A stretch of DNA of 64,000 bases from Bidens hawaiensis (GCA_021521415.1 JAIQDT010004207.1:1-64000), one strand, 5' to 3'. Positions 44,147 through 56,497 are shown, counted from the stretch's first letter. Numbers and translations: made by a program. Notes: generated by a model from the letters alone, not told the origin.

Positions 44147-46977
44147 AAGATGTTCCTATTGTACGCGACTACCCAGAAGTATTCCCTGAGGATCTTCCGG
44201 GGTTGCCGCCGGAGCGAGAGATAGAATTTCAGATAGATTTAATACCAGGAGCCCAACCTGTCGCGAAAGCGCCTTACCGTCTAGCACCGTCCGAGATGAA
44301 AGAATTGATGTCACAACTGCAAGAACTCCTCGACAAAGGTTTCATAAGACCGAGTGTTTCCCCGTGGGGCGCACCAGTGTTGTTCGTGAAAAAGAAGGAT
44401 GGAAGTATGAGAATGTGCATAGACTATCGTGAGTTGAATAAGCTTACGGTAAAGAATAGATATCCGTTGCCAAGGATTGATGATCTGTTTGACCAACTTC
44501 AAGGTTCAAGTTGGTTCTCACGAATAGATCTCAGATCAGGCTACCATCAGCTGAAGGTGAAGGAGGCAGACATCCCTAAGACAGCGTTCCGAACGCGGTA
44601 TGGACACTACGAGTTCCTCGTAATGTCATTCGGTCTAACAAATGCTCCTGCAGCATTTATGGACATGATGAATAGGGTGTGTCGGCCGATGTTGGATAAG
44701 TCGGTTATCGTCTTCATTGACGATATATTGATTTATTCAAAGAACGAGTCTGACCATGCTGAGCATCTGAGAGAGGTATTGGAGACTCTGAAGAAAGAGA
44801 AGTTGTATGCCAAGTTTTCGAAGTGCGCGTTCTGGTTAAGAGAAGTGCAATTTTTAGGTCACGTGATTAATCTGGAAGGGATTACCGTGGACCCAGCTAA
44901 GATTGAAGCGATAACGAATTGGAAGACTCCGCAGAACCCGACTGATATACGAAGCTTCCTAGGGTTAGCTGGCTACTATAGGAGATTCATCGAAGGTTTC
45001 TCCAAGATAGCCGCACCGCTGACCGGTATGACTCGAAAGTCGATAGTATTCAGTTGGGGAAAGTTTCAGGAAGAAGCCTTTGAAAAATTGAAGAAGAGAC
45101 TCACGCAAGCTCCAATCCTTACTCTACCCGATGGTGACGAGGATTTCGTTGTTTGTGCTGATGCTTCGCATCAAGGATTAGGTTGCGTGTTGATGCAACG
45201 AGGGAAGGTGATAGCTTACGCGTCTAGACAGTTGAAGGTCCATGAAAGTACTTATCCGACGCATGATTTGGAGTTAGCAGCTGTAGTGCATGCTCTTAAG
45301 ATATGGAGGCATTATCTGTACGGTACTAAGTGCACTATCTATACAGATCATAAGAGTTTAAAGTACTTCTTCGAGCATAAAGAATTGAACATGAGGCAGA
45401 GAAGATGGTTAGAATTGATAAAGGATTACGACTGTGAGATTAAGTATTACCCCGGTAAAGCTAACGTGGTCGCTGATGCGCTAAGTCGTAAGAATGAGGA
45501 AGTCCTTGCAGTAGTGAAGTCATACAAGTTGATCATGAACTCAAGTCTTTTTGAAGAAATCATCAAAGTGCAGTCAGAAGTGTTAGTAGACGAAGGGTTA
45601 GTAAAGAAAGAAAGGATTTATGGCCAGCAAGATGGGTTGATGGAAAACACTCATGGAGTTAAAACTAGGTTCGACCGTATGTGGATCCCACGCCATGGTG
45701 ATCTTAGAAGTCGAATCTTAAATGAAGCTCATAAGTCAAGGTACTCAATCCATCCTGGAGCTACAAAGATGTACCAAGACTTGAAAAGAGATTACTGGTG
45801 GCCAGGAATGAAGAACGATGTAGTGGATTATGTTGGTAAGTGCTTAACTTGCTTACAAGTCAAAGCCGAACACCAAGAGCCTTATGGGAAAATGCAACCG
45901 CTAGAGATACCTGAGTGGAAATGGGAACACATCACCATGGACTTCATAACTAAGCTACCTCGTACAGCTAAGCAACATGATACCATCTGGGTGATTGTGG
46001 ACCGTTTGACCAAGAGTGCTCACTTTCTGCCCATACGAGAGGCCATCTCGTCAGAAACGTTAGCAAGCTTGTTCATCAAGGAAGTTGTAACCAAGCATGG
46101 AGTACCATTATCAATCGTGTCTGATAGGGATACACGGTTTACTTCGAGGTTCTGGAAGAAATACCATGAAGCTATGGGGACGAAGTTGAACATCGGTACG
46201 GCGTATCATCCTCAAACCGATGGACAGTCTGAAAGGACGATCCAAACCCTTGAGGATATGCTACGTGCTTGTGTCTTAGATTTTGGTGGAAGTTGGGATG
46301 ATCATCTGCATCTGGCAGAGTTCTCCTATAACAACAGTTACCATTCAAGTATTGGTATGCCACCGTTTGAGATGCTTTATGGTAGATGATGTAGAACCCC
46401 GGTGTGTTGGGGTGAGATTGGTCAGAAAGAAATGGGAAGTCTAGAAGTGGTTCAAGAAACGTCTTCAAAGTTCGATCAGTTCAAAGCAAGAATGAAAGCC
46501 GCGCAAGACAGACAAAAGTCTTATGCAGATAAGCGGCGACGACCAATTGAGTTTAACGTTGGTGACAATGTGATGCTCAAGGTCTCGCCTTGGAAGGGGA
46601 TTATCCGTTTTAGGAAAAGAGGAAAGTTGAGTCCGAGGTACATTGGACCGTTCAGGATTGTAAATCGTGTGGGTGAAGTAGCTTATAAACTGGATTTACC
46701 CGATGAGTTAGAAGGAATTCATTCAACCTTCCATGTTTCTCATCTGAGGAAGTGTCTAGCTGATGACACGTCTCACGTGCCATTAATGGACATCGAGGTT
46801 GATGAACAATTGAACTACATCGAGCAACAGATAGAGATCGTTGATCGTAAGGAGAAGCAGCTTCGTCACAAGACTATACCTTTGGTAAAAGTGATATGGA
46901 AACACCGCAAAGGATCGGATGCTACTTAGGAAGCCGAGGATGAGATGCGCAAGTTTTACCCTAGTTTGTTTATGTAA
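44110..46977 (+). pseudogene. Tekay pol: RT, RNase H, integrase, chromodomain
   Basis: In a frame one base off from gag-protease come RT blocks ([57 protein letters not shown] with intact Asp-Asp), RNase H ([27 protein letters not shown]) and integrase. The integrase has its zinc-binding HHCC and [12 protein letters not shown], core TMDFITKLP and IVSDRDTRF, and [16 protein letters not shown] at 46387-46389 replaces an Arg codon after LYGR. A TAG at 46927-46929 replaces a Trp codon in the chromodomain-like tail (IPLVKVIWKH). The natural stop is TAA at 46975-46977. Both nonsense changes are single-base and fit C-to-T decay. Confidence 0.95.
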
Positions 46978-47006
46978 TAGTTAGGTTTCGGGGACGAAAC
47001 CTCTTT

Positions 47007-47020
47007 AAGGGGGGAAGACT
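47007..47020 (+). promoter_or_regulatory. Polypurine tract of the Tekay element
   Basis: AAGGGGGGAAGACT lies directly before the 3' LTR. Confidence 0.85.
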
Positions 47021-49234
47021 TGTAACATCCTAAAAATTTTAATGATGAATAAAGGAAGTTATGTTTAGTGATTTCGCGTAATTAATTAATATCGGGTAGG
47101 GAGCGGGTCTTGGACGTGGATTAATTGAGATGGGTTAAATGAGAATAGGATTTCAGGGATATAAATACCCCCAAAATCCCAAAATATCTTCATTTTCACC
47201 AAACTCCCTAACACCCCAAAACACACACACACACCACACGCATACCGCCGCCGGCCGGCCGAGCCAAGGGAAGAGTCAGGCAGGTCCGAGAGAGAGCGAT
47301 TAGTGTACTAGCAAGTAAACGAGATTCAAACAAGCCCAAAAAGGTATGATTCTTGATCTTTGAAGTTTAAAGATCCAAGCTTTTTTAGTGTATAAGCGAC
47401 CGAAAATGGTCGGGAAGCGTAGTGGGTGATATTGAACCATAGCAAGGGTGTTAAAATCGCTCAAAATGCTGGAAAGAAACCGAACAGCGGCTGTCTGGGC
47501 AACTTCACCTGCATCTGGGCAACTTCGCCTTCAAAGCGATGAACTTCGCCTGCAAGCTAAGTTCGCCTGATGAACTTCGCCTGCAAGCTAAGTTCGCCTG
47601 ATGACAACTTCGCCTGAGGCCAAGTTCGCCTGATGACAACTTCGCCTAAAGCCAAGTTCGCCTGATGACAACTTCGCCTAAAGCCAAGTTCGCCTGATGA
47701 CAACTTCGCCTAAAGCTAAGTTCGCCTAAGGTTTAACTTCGCCTAAAGCTAAGTTCGCCTAAGGTTTAACTTCGCCTAAAGCTAAGTTCGCCTAAGGTTT
47801 AACTTCGCCTAAAGCCAAGTTCGATTAGGAAGTAAACTAAAAATCTAATGAAAAATGTGTTAAGACAGTTAATGGAAATAAAATTTTTCCAAGCTGACCT
47901 GGCAGCTCGACCCCAGCCAGGGGCTCTGCCCCTTGGACCCTGCTAGGGGCTGCCGCCCCTGCCCCTAGACCCCGCTGCCAGGGGCGCTGCCCCCGGACCC
48001 CCGTTCATTGTGGGTCATATAAAGATAGACATACATTATGAGAAGTGATAGTTAATTGATACGTATACTTGTTATACAGTCAGCCGTGCACAACTGAAGA
48101 AAGGAATTACGATTAAAGGTGAACGTAACCGTGTTCAGGTGAGTTCTAGCCCCATTCCTTGTTATGTTTTCGGGGCTGTGTGCATACTTGATGTGTTGTT
48201 AATACATTTATCCTAAGTGATAAGTGTATGCCCTATGTGATATATGTGTTATGTAAGAATGATTGCTTGATGGTACGTGAACGATCTTCGGATATTGCAC
48301 GTACTGTCAGGTTGTAATGCTATGTATAAGGTAAGTATAATATGAATGCTTATGCGTATGAACGTGATAGAGATAATAAAAGAAGGAAATAATGATGTAT
48401 GGTCGTATGGTTACGAAAAAGGGTACCGAGCCCTAATAATACTCGAGGTATGATGTATGGTTGTATGGTTACGAAAAGGGTACCGAGCCCTAAAAATACT
48501 CGGGGTATAATGTATGGAACGAAGAGGGAATCGAACCCTACTAATATTCGAAAACTAGGGACCAGACCCTTATAATATCTGTGATGTTAGGGACCAGACC
48601 CTTATAATATCTGTGATGTTAGGGAATCGAACCCTTCTAATATTCGAAACTAGGGACCAGACCCTTATAATATCTGTGATGGTAGGGACCAGACCCTTAT
48701 AATATCTGTGATGTTAGGGAATCGAACCCTTCTAATATTCGAAAACTAGGGACCAGACCCTTATAATATCTGTGAGGTTATAGGGCGAAAGGCTCTTTAA
48801 AACGTATGATTATGTATGTAAAGAAAGTATGAAGGTAAAAATGAAAGTAAAAGCACTTAAGTGTGTATGAAAGAAAGTTAAGAGGTTAAGTATGAAGTGT
48901 AAAGAATGTATTGTATGATTATGTGATTAACTAGAACTCACTCAGCATAGCTGACTTTTAGTATGCACGCAGGTGAGTAGGATGAGACAGCTGGCTTGAG
49001 CGGGGACACATGGCAGAAGAATAAGAGCCTGGCATCTGAAGACTTACGATGTTTTAATTTTAATGTTTTAATGTGAAAGACAAAGGACGTTTTGAGACAA
49101 GTTATGAAATATTGTAATGTTTTATGAAAGTTTTATATATTCCGCGTAAATGTTTTAATTAACTCTGATATTTAGAACTGTGTTTATGAGTAAATCCAAC
49201 ACGAAAGTAGGGTTACCGGTAACGGGGCCTTACA
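47021..49234 (+). repeat. 3' LTR of the Tekay element
   Basis: It is 2214 bp with the same ends as the 5' LTR. It is one unit shorter in each tandem array and carries a small extra GAAAGTTTTAT phrase near 49126. Confidence 0.97.
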
Positions 49235-49730
49235 TATTATTATTATTATTATTATATTTATTTTTATTATAAATCCATCGGATTCGTAACCTAGGATTAG
49301 GTTTGTTTGTATTTTGATTTCAATTAAAGGTTTCTTTTATTTTGTTTCAATAAAGGGTTTTTTTTTTAATTTTGATTTCCATTTGGTTTTTCTTTTTTCT
49401 TGTCTTGATTTCAATTTTGAGTTTTTTTTATTTTATTTTGATTGCAATTTGTTTTTTTCTATGTCAATTTATGTTGTTTCAATTATTTTGATTTCAACAA
49501 CGAGCATTTTTACATTGATTTCAATTAAAAAAATTTTATTTTATTTTAATTTAGGGTTTTTTTTATTATTTAGATTTCAATTTAGGGATATTTAAAATCT
49601 GTTTTTTAGTTATTTTAGCATTGTACAAAAGTTAAAAAAACAAACTGTTTTCTTATTACAGACTGCAGATCCTTTAGTCCACCTCTTCTTCTATTAAGGT
49701 CTGCATATATGGTCAGCACACTATGGTAGA
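49235..49730. repeat. T-rich low-complexity DNA
   Basis: A TTA microsatellite (49235-49270) is followed by about 300 bp built from TTTTGATTTCAATTT-like phrases (49312-49590). The right 100 bases are mixed sequence leading to an LTR. No gene is seen. Confidence 0.7.
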
Positions 49731-50947
49731 TGTCGAAAGGTCAATAAAAAACATTTATAAATTACCTTTACTAGTTAGGGCAAGTAAGGTATCGAATCCA
49801 CAGAGAATCAGTGGAAAGTACTAATCAAGTTTAATGCTTTTTAATTAATTATGCTATGGTGGACAAACGATGTCAAGTGGTTTAGAAAGTAATTTGGTTG
49901 TAAAACAATTTATGAAAACAGTGACTACACTTCAGGTTCGGGATATACAATAAACTGACTGACAATAATTTATACAAGTCGGGAAATCACATAGACATGA
50001 TTTGTCATTAGAATAGATAAATGATTACTAGACACAATAGTTTTGTTATGATGATTCACAGAACTTAATCCGAAGAATTGACACAACTGAATACGGTCTA
50101 TATAATTATCAGTTCATTAATATAAAACTTAGCATCTATCAATGATAATGATAAACGGTTCAATGATGATAAGAACTTAATCCTAAATGTTGATGAACAC
50201 AAACCAAATAATTGATGATAGATGAAAGTCCCAGAAACACAACTGTTTAATCAGTTCCAATAAACATGTAGATTCAATCAACCAAAAGATTAATCAAAAC
50301 TAAATCCCAATACATGTAATGTTCATAAAAATAATCAGTTCATATGCAAACCCTACACCTGAAGTGGTCACGAGTGGTTTAGCCTTGCCTCTTCATCATA
50401 ATTAGCTCGATTATGGATTTGAAGGATGAAACCATGGATGATTAGGGTGATTGAGAGGTGTTAAGATGGTGAAGAATGGCCTCAAAATCGCCCAAATATG
50501 TTAGGGTATGAAGCATAACCGTCCTAGGGTTGAACCGGGCTTAAATATGGAAGAAAATACCAAAAAATCGTGTTTTTCCGCCCAGGCAACCGTAGCCTAC
50601 GGTCTCTCCACCGTAAGCTACGGTGGGGACCGTAGCCTATGGTCCAAGCTCACTGCCTTACGGTGACTGCCCCCTCGCACTGTTTTGCCCATAACTTCTT
50701 CGTTATAACTCCGTTTTACGCATCGTTTTCGGCCACGTCTTCATCTTCAAATTCTCTATCATTCCATGCAATAAAATATCCATTTACACTTCATCTCATA
50801 TACGCCAATTTAGCTCATTTAAGCTCTTTTATGCTCCGCTCACCTCTAAACGTAAAACCACTCAAAGTAATCGTGTCTAAGACATATAAACTCATACAAT
50901 ACACGATATAACTTACTTAACACACATTATTTCACCCACACATCACA
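49731..50947 (-). repeat. 3' LTR of the Athila-like element
   Basis: It is 1217 bp. It contains a palindromic cluster at 50588-50662 (ACCGTAGCCTACGGT, ACCGTAAGCTACGGT) ahead of CCCATAACTTCTTCGTTATA. Confidence 0.88.
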
Positions 50948-50956
50948 TTCCCACAG

Positions 50957-50976
50957 TTATCCTTTTTCGTCTCAAA
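50957..50976 (-). promoter_or_regulatory. Polypurine tract of the Athila-like element
   Basis: The minus strand reads GACGAAAAAGGATAACTGTG shortly before the 3' LTR. Confidence 0.55.
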
Positions 50977-50979
50977 AAA

Positions 50980-52340
50980 GATTTACAATGGAATCAGAAC
51001 CAGAAAATGTTTTTACTAGATACTCAATTTTTTTTTATTATTAACAAATAACACAAAAACCGCGATTGTCGATATTGCTATCCACTTAAACCCATGCCCT
51101 AGTAGTTACCGGGACAAAGGTGTGACAAATTCATTAGTTTATATGATTAAGTGGAACCCACACATCAAAGCCTTGAAGCCGCCTTACCATGATTCATTAT
51201 GGTTTTACCAAGCCAAACCACCCCAACTTGACTTAAACCTTAGACTTAGATGATCAAAACTATGCACAACCATGTGTACAATTTTGAGCCATATGTCATA
51301 GCTAAAACAATCAAGGATATTATCGTCCAACCTAAACTTAAGCATCAAAGTCTACCAGAATGGCCATTAGATACTATTAAGGTCCAATTAGGCATCTATG
51401 TAGCAAATAGTCCCCACTACATGGTATACCCTTGTTATCAAGCAACACCCTAAAGTCCATCTCCATAGGTGAGTATGCACAAATTCATCTGTAGGACTAA
51501 CATATGACGTGTCCCATGTGGTCCGTTTCTTAATGGTAATGAGACGCAAGCACGGGGACCTCATATGACTAACAGCGTGGATGATCAAGTCAGTAGTGTA
51601 ATTGTACTTTAAAAGCACGTAATGATCATGTTTAATAACTTATATTTGGCAGATAAACTACGGGTTTTCTCTTTGATCTCTTTTAATATTTATAAATCCA
51701 CTTAGGAGATATGAATACCCAGATGATATACCGCATAAAGACCCATGGTCTCCGAACCCTAGAGCATCCTATTAATACTGGATTTAAGGTTATAAAACCA
51801 TACACCTATGAAGTGCTAACTACTTAAACTAGAAGGATTTTTATTTATGTTTATATCACAAGCCATCTAGCATACTCTAACGTTAAGCCTATCCAAGCAT
51901 CGTTCAATAGTCTATTCATATTTTTAAAAATTTCTTTTGGTGATCAAATCTAACAAAAGGCTTGAGTATGGCCCAACCTTTCATACCAGTCCATACACAG
52001 GCTTAGCTAAACAAACAAAACCCGATGATGCTTCCCACTAAAATCAAGTAATTAAAGGTTCAATTAAGTCAACAACCAAACCGTCCTTTCATTCTTAAAG
52101 GCCGAGCCTACCGATACATCCCAAATTAAGTGGGTTACTGTTCTTTTATTATTATTATTATTATTGTTATTATTATTATATTTTTATTTGTATTAATTTT
52201 TACAAACAGTTCAAGTTTTTCTATCATTTTCCATTGTTTTTGCAAAAAAATTTTAAATTCGGGACGTTTTTAGCATTTTTCACGTTTTCAACTCCAATCT
52301 CGTATCCCCACACTTAAACTTTACATTTTCCCCAATGTAA
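50980..52340. other. Non-coding interior of the Athila-like element
   Basis: No domain is found on either strand. It contains an ATT microsatellite (52145-52185). Coding remnants of gag or pol, if ever present, are beyond recognition. Confidence 0.5.
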
Positions 52341-52699
52341 TTTACTGTTAAAAATTGAGTGTAGTACACGAGAACTTAAAAAATTTTAACAACCAAAGTA
52401 AAGGAAAGAGACACATGCACCTGATTCGAATCTCTCTTGTCAAACGGGCTCTATTGATAAGTACTGTTGTAAACTTAACCCGAACTCCTTGAACTTTTAT
52501 ATGACAATATATGCTCCACCGAATCATGACTAGACCACTATGAACTTCCCCACACTTAGGGCTTATTATGACTACAAAACACAAACAAAAAGTAACACGC
52601 AAAAAAAACAAAAATAAAGAAAAACAAAACAAAAGGTCGGGTTGCCTTCCGGTCAGCGCTAAGTTTTTGTTAAGGTCTTTAGCCAAACCGTTACCTGAT

Positions 52700-52990
52700 T
52701 TCACGTTTATGGTGGTCGCATCGAACATTTACCTGCTGAGTTTCCTACAAAATCTCGGTAGTTAACACGCCTTGGCTCTATTTCCTCCTTCATGTTCCTC
52801 ATGTCCGATAAACCAAAACCGGCCGATGTGAATGCATTTTTACCTTCAGAATTTCCAACATATGCTCGGTAGCGAACACGTCGAGCCCACACACTCTTTC
52901 TTATCTTCGAAACCTCAAATATTGATCGGGGCCGAACCGAGAATTTTCCGATTGAGTTTCCCGTTTAAGCTCGGTAGTTAAGGTGTTGTT
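52700..52990 (-). repeat. Coding-like repeats with YR...GNS-GK motif
   Basis: On the minus strand the peptide pattern (N/R)YR(A/D)x(V/T)GNSxGK occurs three times: NYRA then TGNSIGKFSV (about 52940-52985), RYRAYVGNSEGKNAF (about 52835-52875) and NYRDFVGNSAGKCSM (about 52715-52765). The DNA phrase CTCGGTAG marks each. The function is unknown. Confidence 0.55.
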
Positions 52991-53082
52991 TCCACACCTT
53001 CTTCTTTGTAGTTGAAACGTCTGTAGAACAAATATAGGCCCACTTCTTGCTATTCTGCCCATTGTCCTTCACCTTTACCTTT

Positions 53083-53527
53083 TGTTGGTGCATAGTGTCA
53101 GTAGTTCATAATCTAGTGTCTGTAATCGAGTCTGTAATGTTTAATTATGTTTTGTATGTTTAAGCGAAGTTACTGACAAGTTCGCTTAACAGGCGAACTT
53201 GTTAGTCAAGCGAAGTTATGGACAACTTCGCCTGAACATGCCAGGCGAAGTTGTCGTGTATTTATAGTTCTAGTTTACGGCTTGGTTTGTAGTTAGTCGT
53301 TTAAGTTCATCGAGTTGATCTAAGCTGGTTTGAGTTCATTGTAACGTGAGGACGAGAGTCTGTATCAGTGATTCATATCACGTGAGTTCAGTTATTAATA
53401 TATAACGTGTTTCGGTTTATTCGTGTGTGTTTGTTTGATTTGCTTTCTACGCTCGTAACGATCTACGCAGGGATTCCGCACCTGAGTAGACCGAGATATC
53501 TCGTGTGATCCGTCCAGGGAACCTACA
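53083..53527. mobile_element. Copia-like solo LTR, TSD CCTTT
   Basis: It begins TGTTGGTGCATAG and ends GGGAACCTACA (445 bp). The flanking 5-mers at 53078-53082 and 53528-53532 are both CCTTT. No internal region or second LTR is present, so it is a solo LTR. It sits inside the acidic frame of the Athila-like element. It carries GCGAAGTT/AACTTCGC phrases at 53164-53255. Confidence 0.85.
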
Positions 53528-54161
53528 CCTTTTTCTTTCTCGATTCTAAACCATCATCCCCAACTTTGTGAATTTGTGTAATATGTAATGAGGGATGGTT
53601 ACGATAACCTGGAACTGTTTCTGTCTCTGATATGTCGAAAGGTGTTTTATCTTCAGTTGGGTCCACACTTTCAATTATATACTTCAACCATTCTGGATCC
53701 TCTCCCTCAACATCCTCATCAGCAACCAAAACCACAATATTCATTGGCTCATTAGTAATTGACGGAGTTGGTGTGGTATTATTCTCAACAACCTCCTCCT
53801 CAAATTCATTCTCTGAAAGATCAAGAGCCTCTTCTTCTCGGTCATCTTCATTATCATCAGCCGCCATTTCATTGTCTCGTTTAATTTGGGCCAAGTCATC
53901 AATTAGTTGGCTCATCAATTTATCTTGAGTAGCATTAGCCTTTTCGTGAACTTCCATCCTCTGATTGAGGTCCTTCAACAGTGGCAACACCTCGGAATCT
54001 TGATTATTATATTGAGGAATTTCTTCGTACCTTGGCTGAAGGTACTCATCAGAATAGTAGTCATACTCCTCCTCTTGATAACTTACAAATGTTGGTGTCT
54101 CGGGCCCATCACTATCATAATCATCTGACTCATAATATTCCTGATAATTAGGTGGAGGCAA
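53528..54161 (-). pseudogene. Acidic protein frame of the Athila-like element, cut by a solo LTR
   Basis: From the ATG at 54161 the frame runs for about 211 codons. It is rich in Asp/Glu (YYESDDYDSDGPETP; DDNEDDREEEALDL), with a predicted helical stretch LPLLKDLNQRMEVHEKANAT at residues about 60-80 and IIESVDPTEDKTPFDISE near 165-185. It ends in ESRKKK exactly at the solo-LTR junction. Beyond the LTR the same strand continues as KVKVKDNGQNSKKW-like coding. I do not recognise the family; a gag-related or transduced role is possible. Confidence 0.6.
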
Positions 54162-54463
54162 TGAATAATTCTGGTACTGCCAGTTACAACCCTGCTAGTT
54201 GAGGTTCCTTTGTTTATAATTATCTAACTCATAGTTTGCTAAGGTGGTTCAAAATATGAATGTGGATGGTACGAGTCATCATCCTCCATGGCCTTGTATC
54301 CTTCATGTGGGTCATAGAGCCAACTCCATGTTATCTTGAGTTACCTGCACACATGAACCATAAGAAAACCACGCATAAAATCAAACACATAAAAGCAAAA
54401 ACTAAAACTAAAACAAAAAAATAAAATTAAATAAAATACTAAACTAGCACTTTGCGCGTTGAT

Positions 54464-54481
54464 TCCCCGGCAACGGCTCCA
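54464..54481 (-). promoter_or_regulatory. Primer-binding site of the Athila-like element (Asp tRNA type)
   Basis: The minus strand reads TGGAGCCGTTGCCGGGGA, one base away from the complement of the plant tRNA-Asp 3' end. Confidence 0.85.
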
Positions 54482-54491
54482 TTATGATTGA

Positions 54492-55650
54492 TGTCGAAAG
54501 GTCAATAAAAACATTTATAAAATACCTTTACTAGCAAGGGCAAGTAAGGTGTCGAATCCATAAGGAATCAGTGGAAATTGCTAATCAAGTTCAATACTTA
54601 GTAATAATTATGTTAAGCGGACAGACGATGTCAAGCAAGTTGAAAATTAATTTGTTTGTAAAACAATTTAAGAAAACAATGACTACACTTCAGGTTTAAG
54701 TAATGCAATGAACTGATTGATGATAATTTATACCAATTGGGAAATCACATAGACATGATTTGTTTATTAGAATAGATAAATAATTACTAGACATAATAGT
54801 TATTCACAGAACTTAATCCGAAGAATTGACACAACTGAACAAGGTCTATCTAATTACCAGTTCATTAATACAAAACTAAGCATCTATCAATGATTAATGG
54901 TAAACGGTTCAATGACGATAAGAACTTAATCCTAAATGTTGACGAACACAAACCAGATAATTGATGATAAACGAAAGTCCCAAAAACACAACTGTTTAAT
55001 CAGTTCCAATAAACATCTATCAATCAAACAAAATATTAATCAAATTAATTAAATCCCAATACATGTAATGTTCATAAAATTAATCAGTTCATATGCAAAC
55101 CCTACACCTGAAGTGGTCACGAGTGGTTTAGCCTTGCCTCTTCATCATGATTAGCTCAATTATGGATTGGAAGGATGAAACCATGGATGATTATGATGAT
55201 TGGGAGGTGTTAGAGTGGTGAAGAATGTCCCCAAAATCGCCCAAATATGTTAGGGTATGAAGCATGGCCGTCCTAGGGTTGAATCGGGCTTAAATATGGA
55301 AAAAAAAAATACCAAAAAATCGTATTTTTCCGCCCAGGCAACCGTAACCTACGGTCCAAGCTCACTGCCTTACGGTGACCGCCCCCTTCGCACTGTTTTG
55401 CCCATAACTTCTTCATTATAGCTCCGTTTTACGCACCGTTTTCAGCCACGTCTTCGTCTTCAAATTCTCTATCATTCCATGCAATAAAATCTCCATTTAC
55501 ACTCCGTCTCATATGCGCCAATTTAGCTCATTTAAGCTCCGCTCACATGTAAACGTAAAACCACTCAAAGTAATCGTGTCTAAGACATATAAACTCATAA
55601 AATACACGATATAACTTACTTAACACACATTATTTCACCCACACATCACA
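54492..55650 (-). repeat. 5' LTR of the Athila-like element
   Basis: It is 1159 bp. It is shorter than the other copy mainly because part of the palindromic CCGTAGCCTACGG cluster is missing (near 55335-55365), plus small indels. Confidence 0.88.
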
Positions 55651-55787
55651 CTGCAGAGATTTTACCTCATAAAATACAAATTACACCATAGTTTCCTAAG
55701 TGTTTTAGTTTATGTGTGTTTGGTCAAGCTTTGAACTTATTTTTTGTGATGGTAGTTTATATATAAACCAAGTTTTATTAATGAGAC

Positions 55788-55821
55788 TAGTTAGTAGACC
55801 ACCCCGTGTTGCGCACGGGGG
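55788..55821 (-). mobile_element. Helitron-like 3' terminus (minus orientation)
   Basis: CTAG at 55788-55791 is followed about ten bases later by the hairpin CCCCGTGTTGCGCACGGGG. Read on the minus strand this is hairpin, spacer, CTAG, the layout of a Helitron 3' end. The other end was not found. Confidence 0.4.
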
Positions 55822-56466
55822 GAGGGGTATGAGAAAACCACGTAAAAGACACAAAAGTATGTGAATGACTTAGAAACATGAAATATAATTTGACCCGTCA
55901 AACTTCGAAAGATACTATGATTGCTTCTTGACTGGTAACAAAGCTCAATAACAACCACCTTCGACATGTTTCCTTCAAGTACGTACAGTTAACTTTTAAA
56001 AGTCAAAAACCCAAAATCAATTAACCGAGCTGACTTTTTAATGCCAAAATTTCAAAATCAGTAGCCTGATCAACCTGTATGATAGCAGCAAATTGACCCA
56101 TATTCGAAACTTTGACCGCTCAAACTTTACAATTTTACATAAATACCTAAAGTGCTCTTTTTTCAAACAAAATAAACAAATACTTTAAGATATGTCATAA
56201 CTTTCTGCCTCTTCTTGAATATCATTAGAAACCTTGAATATCATTAGAAACCTGTTGATTAGAATCTTGTATGACTTGTCTTCATTAACAAAAGCTTGCA
56301 GAAGTGGTAGAAATATGCGTCAATTGAGACCGAAGGTATCCTATTGGGATAAAAAGAAATCATCATGTTCTATATAAGTGCTTTATAATTAAGTGAGAGT
56401 TGAAAGTTTTATATCTTTGCCGAGTCAGTTGCATAATTCTTAACTACCATGATCATAATAAATATA

Positions 56467-56497
56467 CTAGCAGAAGAGCCCGCGCGTTGCAGCGGGA
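56467..56497 (-). mobile_element. Second Helitron-like 3' terminus (minus orientation)
   Basis: CTAG at 56467-56470 is followed by CAGAAGAG and the hairpin CCCGCGCGTTGCAGCGGG, the same layout as at 55788, about 680 bp away. Confidence 0.4.

Larger units (their letters stand above)
39667..49234 (+). mobile_element. Full-length Tekay-type Ty3/Gypsy retrotransposon, TSD TATTA
   Basis: It has LTRs at 39667-41936 and 47021-49234, a Met-tRNA primer site, gag-protease, RT-RNase H-integrase and a polypurine tract, all on the plus strand. The five bases before (39662-39666) and after (49235-49239) are both TATTA. The integrase tail reads like the chromodomain of Tekay/Del chromoviruses. The LTRs differ by only a modest number of substitutions plus repeat-number changes, so the insertion is fairly recent. 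One frameshift and two stops make it non-autonomous. Confidence 0.97.
49731..55650 (-). mobile_element. Athila-like, apparently non-autonomous LTR element
   Basis: Two similar blocks begin TGTCGAAAGGTCAATAAA (49731 and 54492) and end CCCACACATCACA (50947 and 55650). The primer site left of the right copy and the polypurine tract right of the left copy put the element on the minus strand. The inside (50948-54491, about 3.5 kb) holds only an acidic frame and no RT, RNase H or integrase. Part of the inside is a nested solo LTR. Flanking 5-mers do not match, so no TSD is claimed. Confidence 0.85.
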
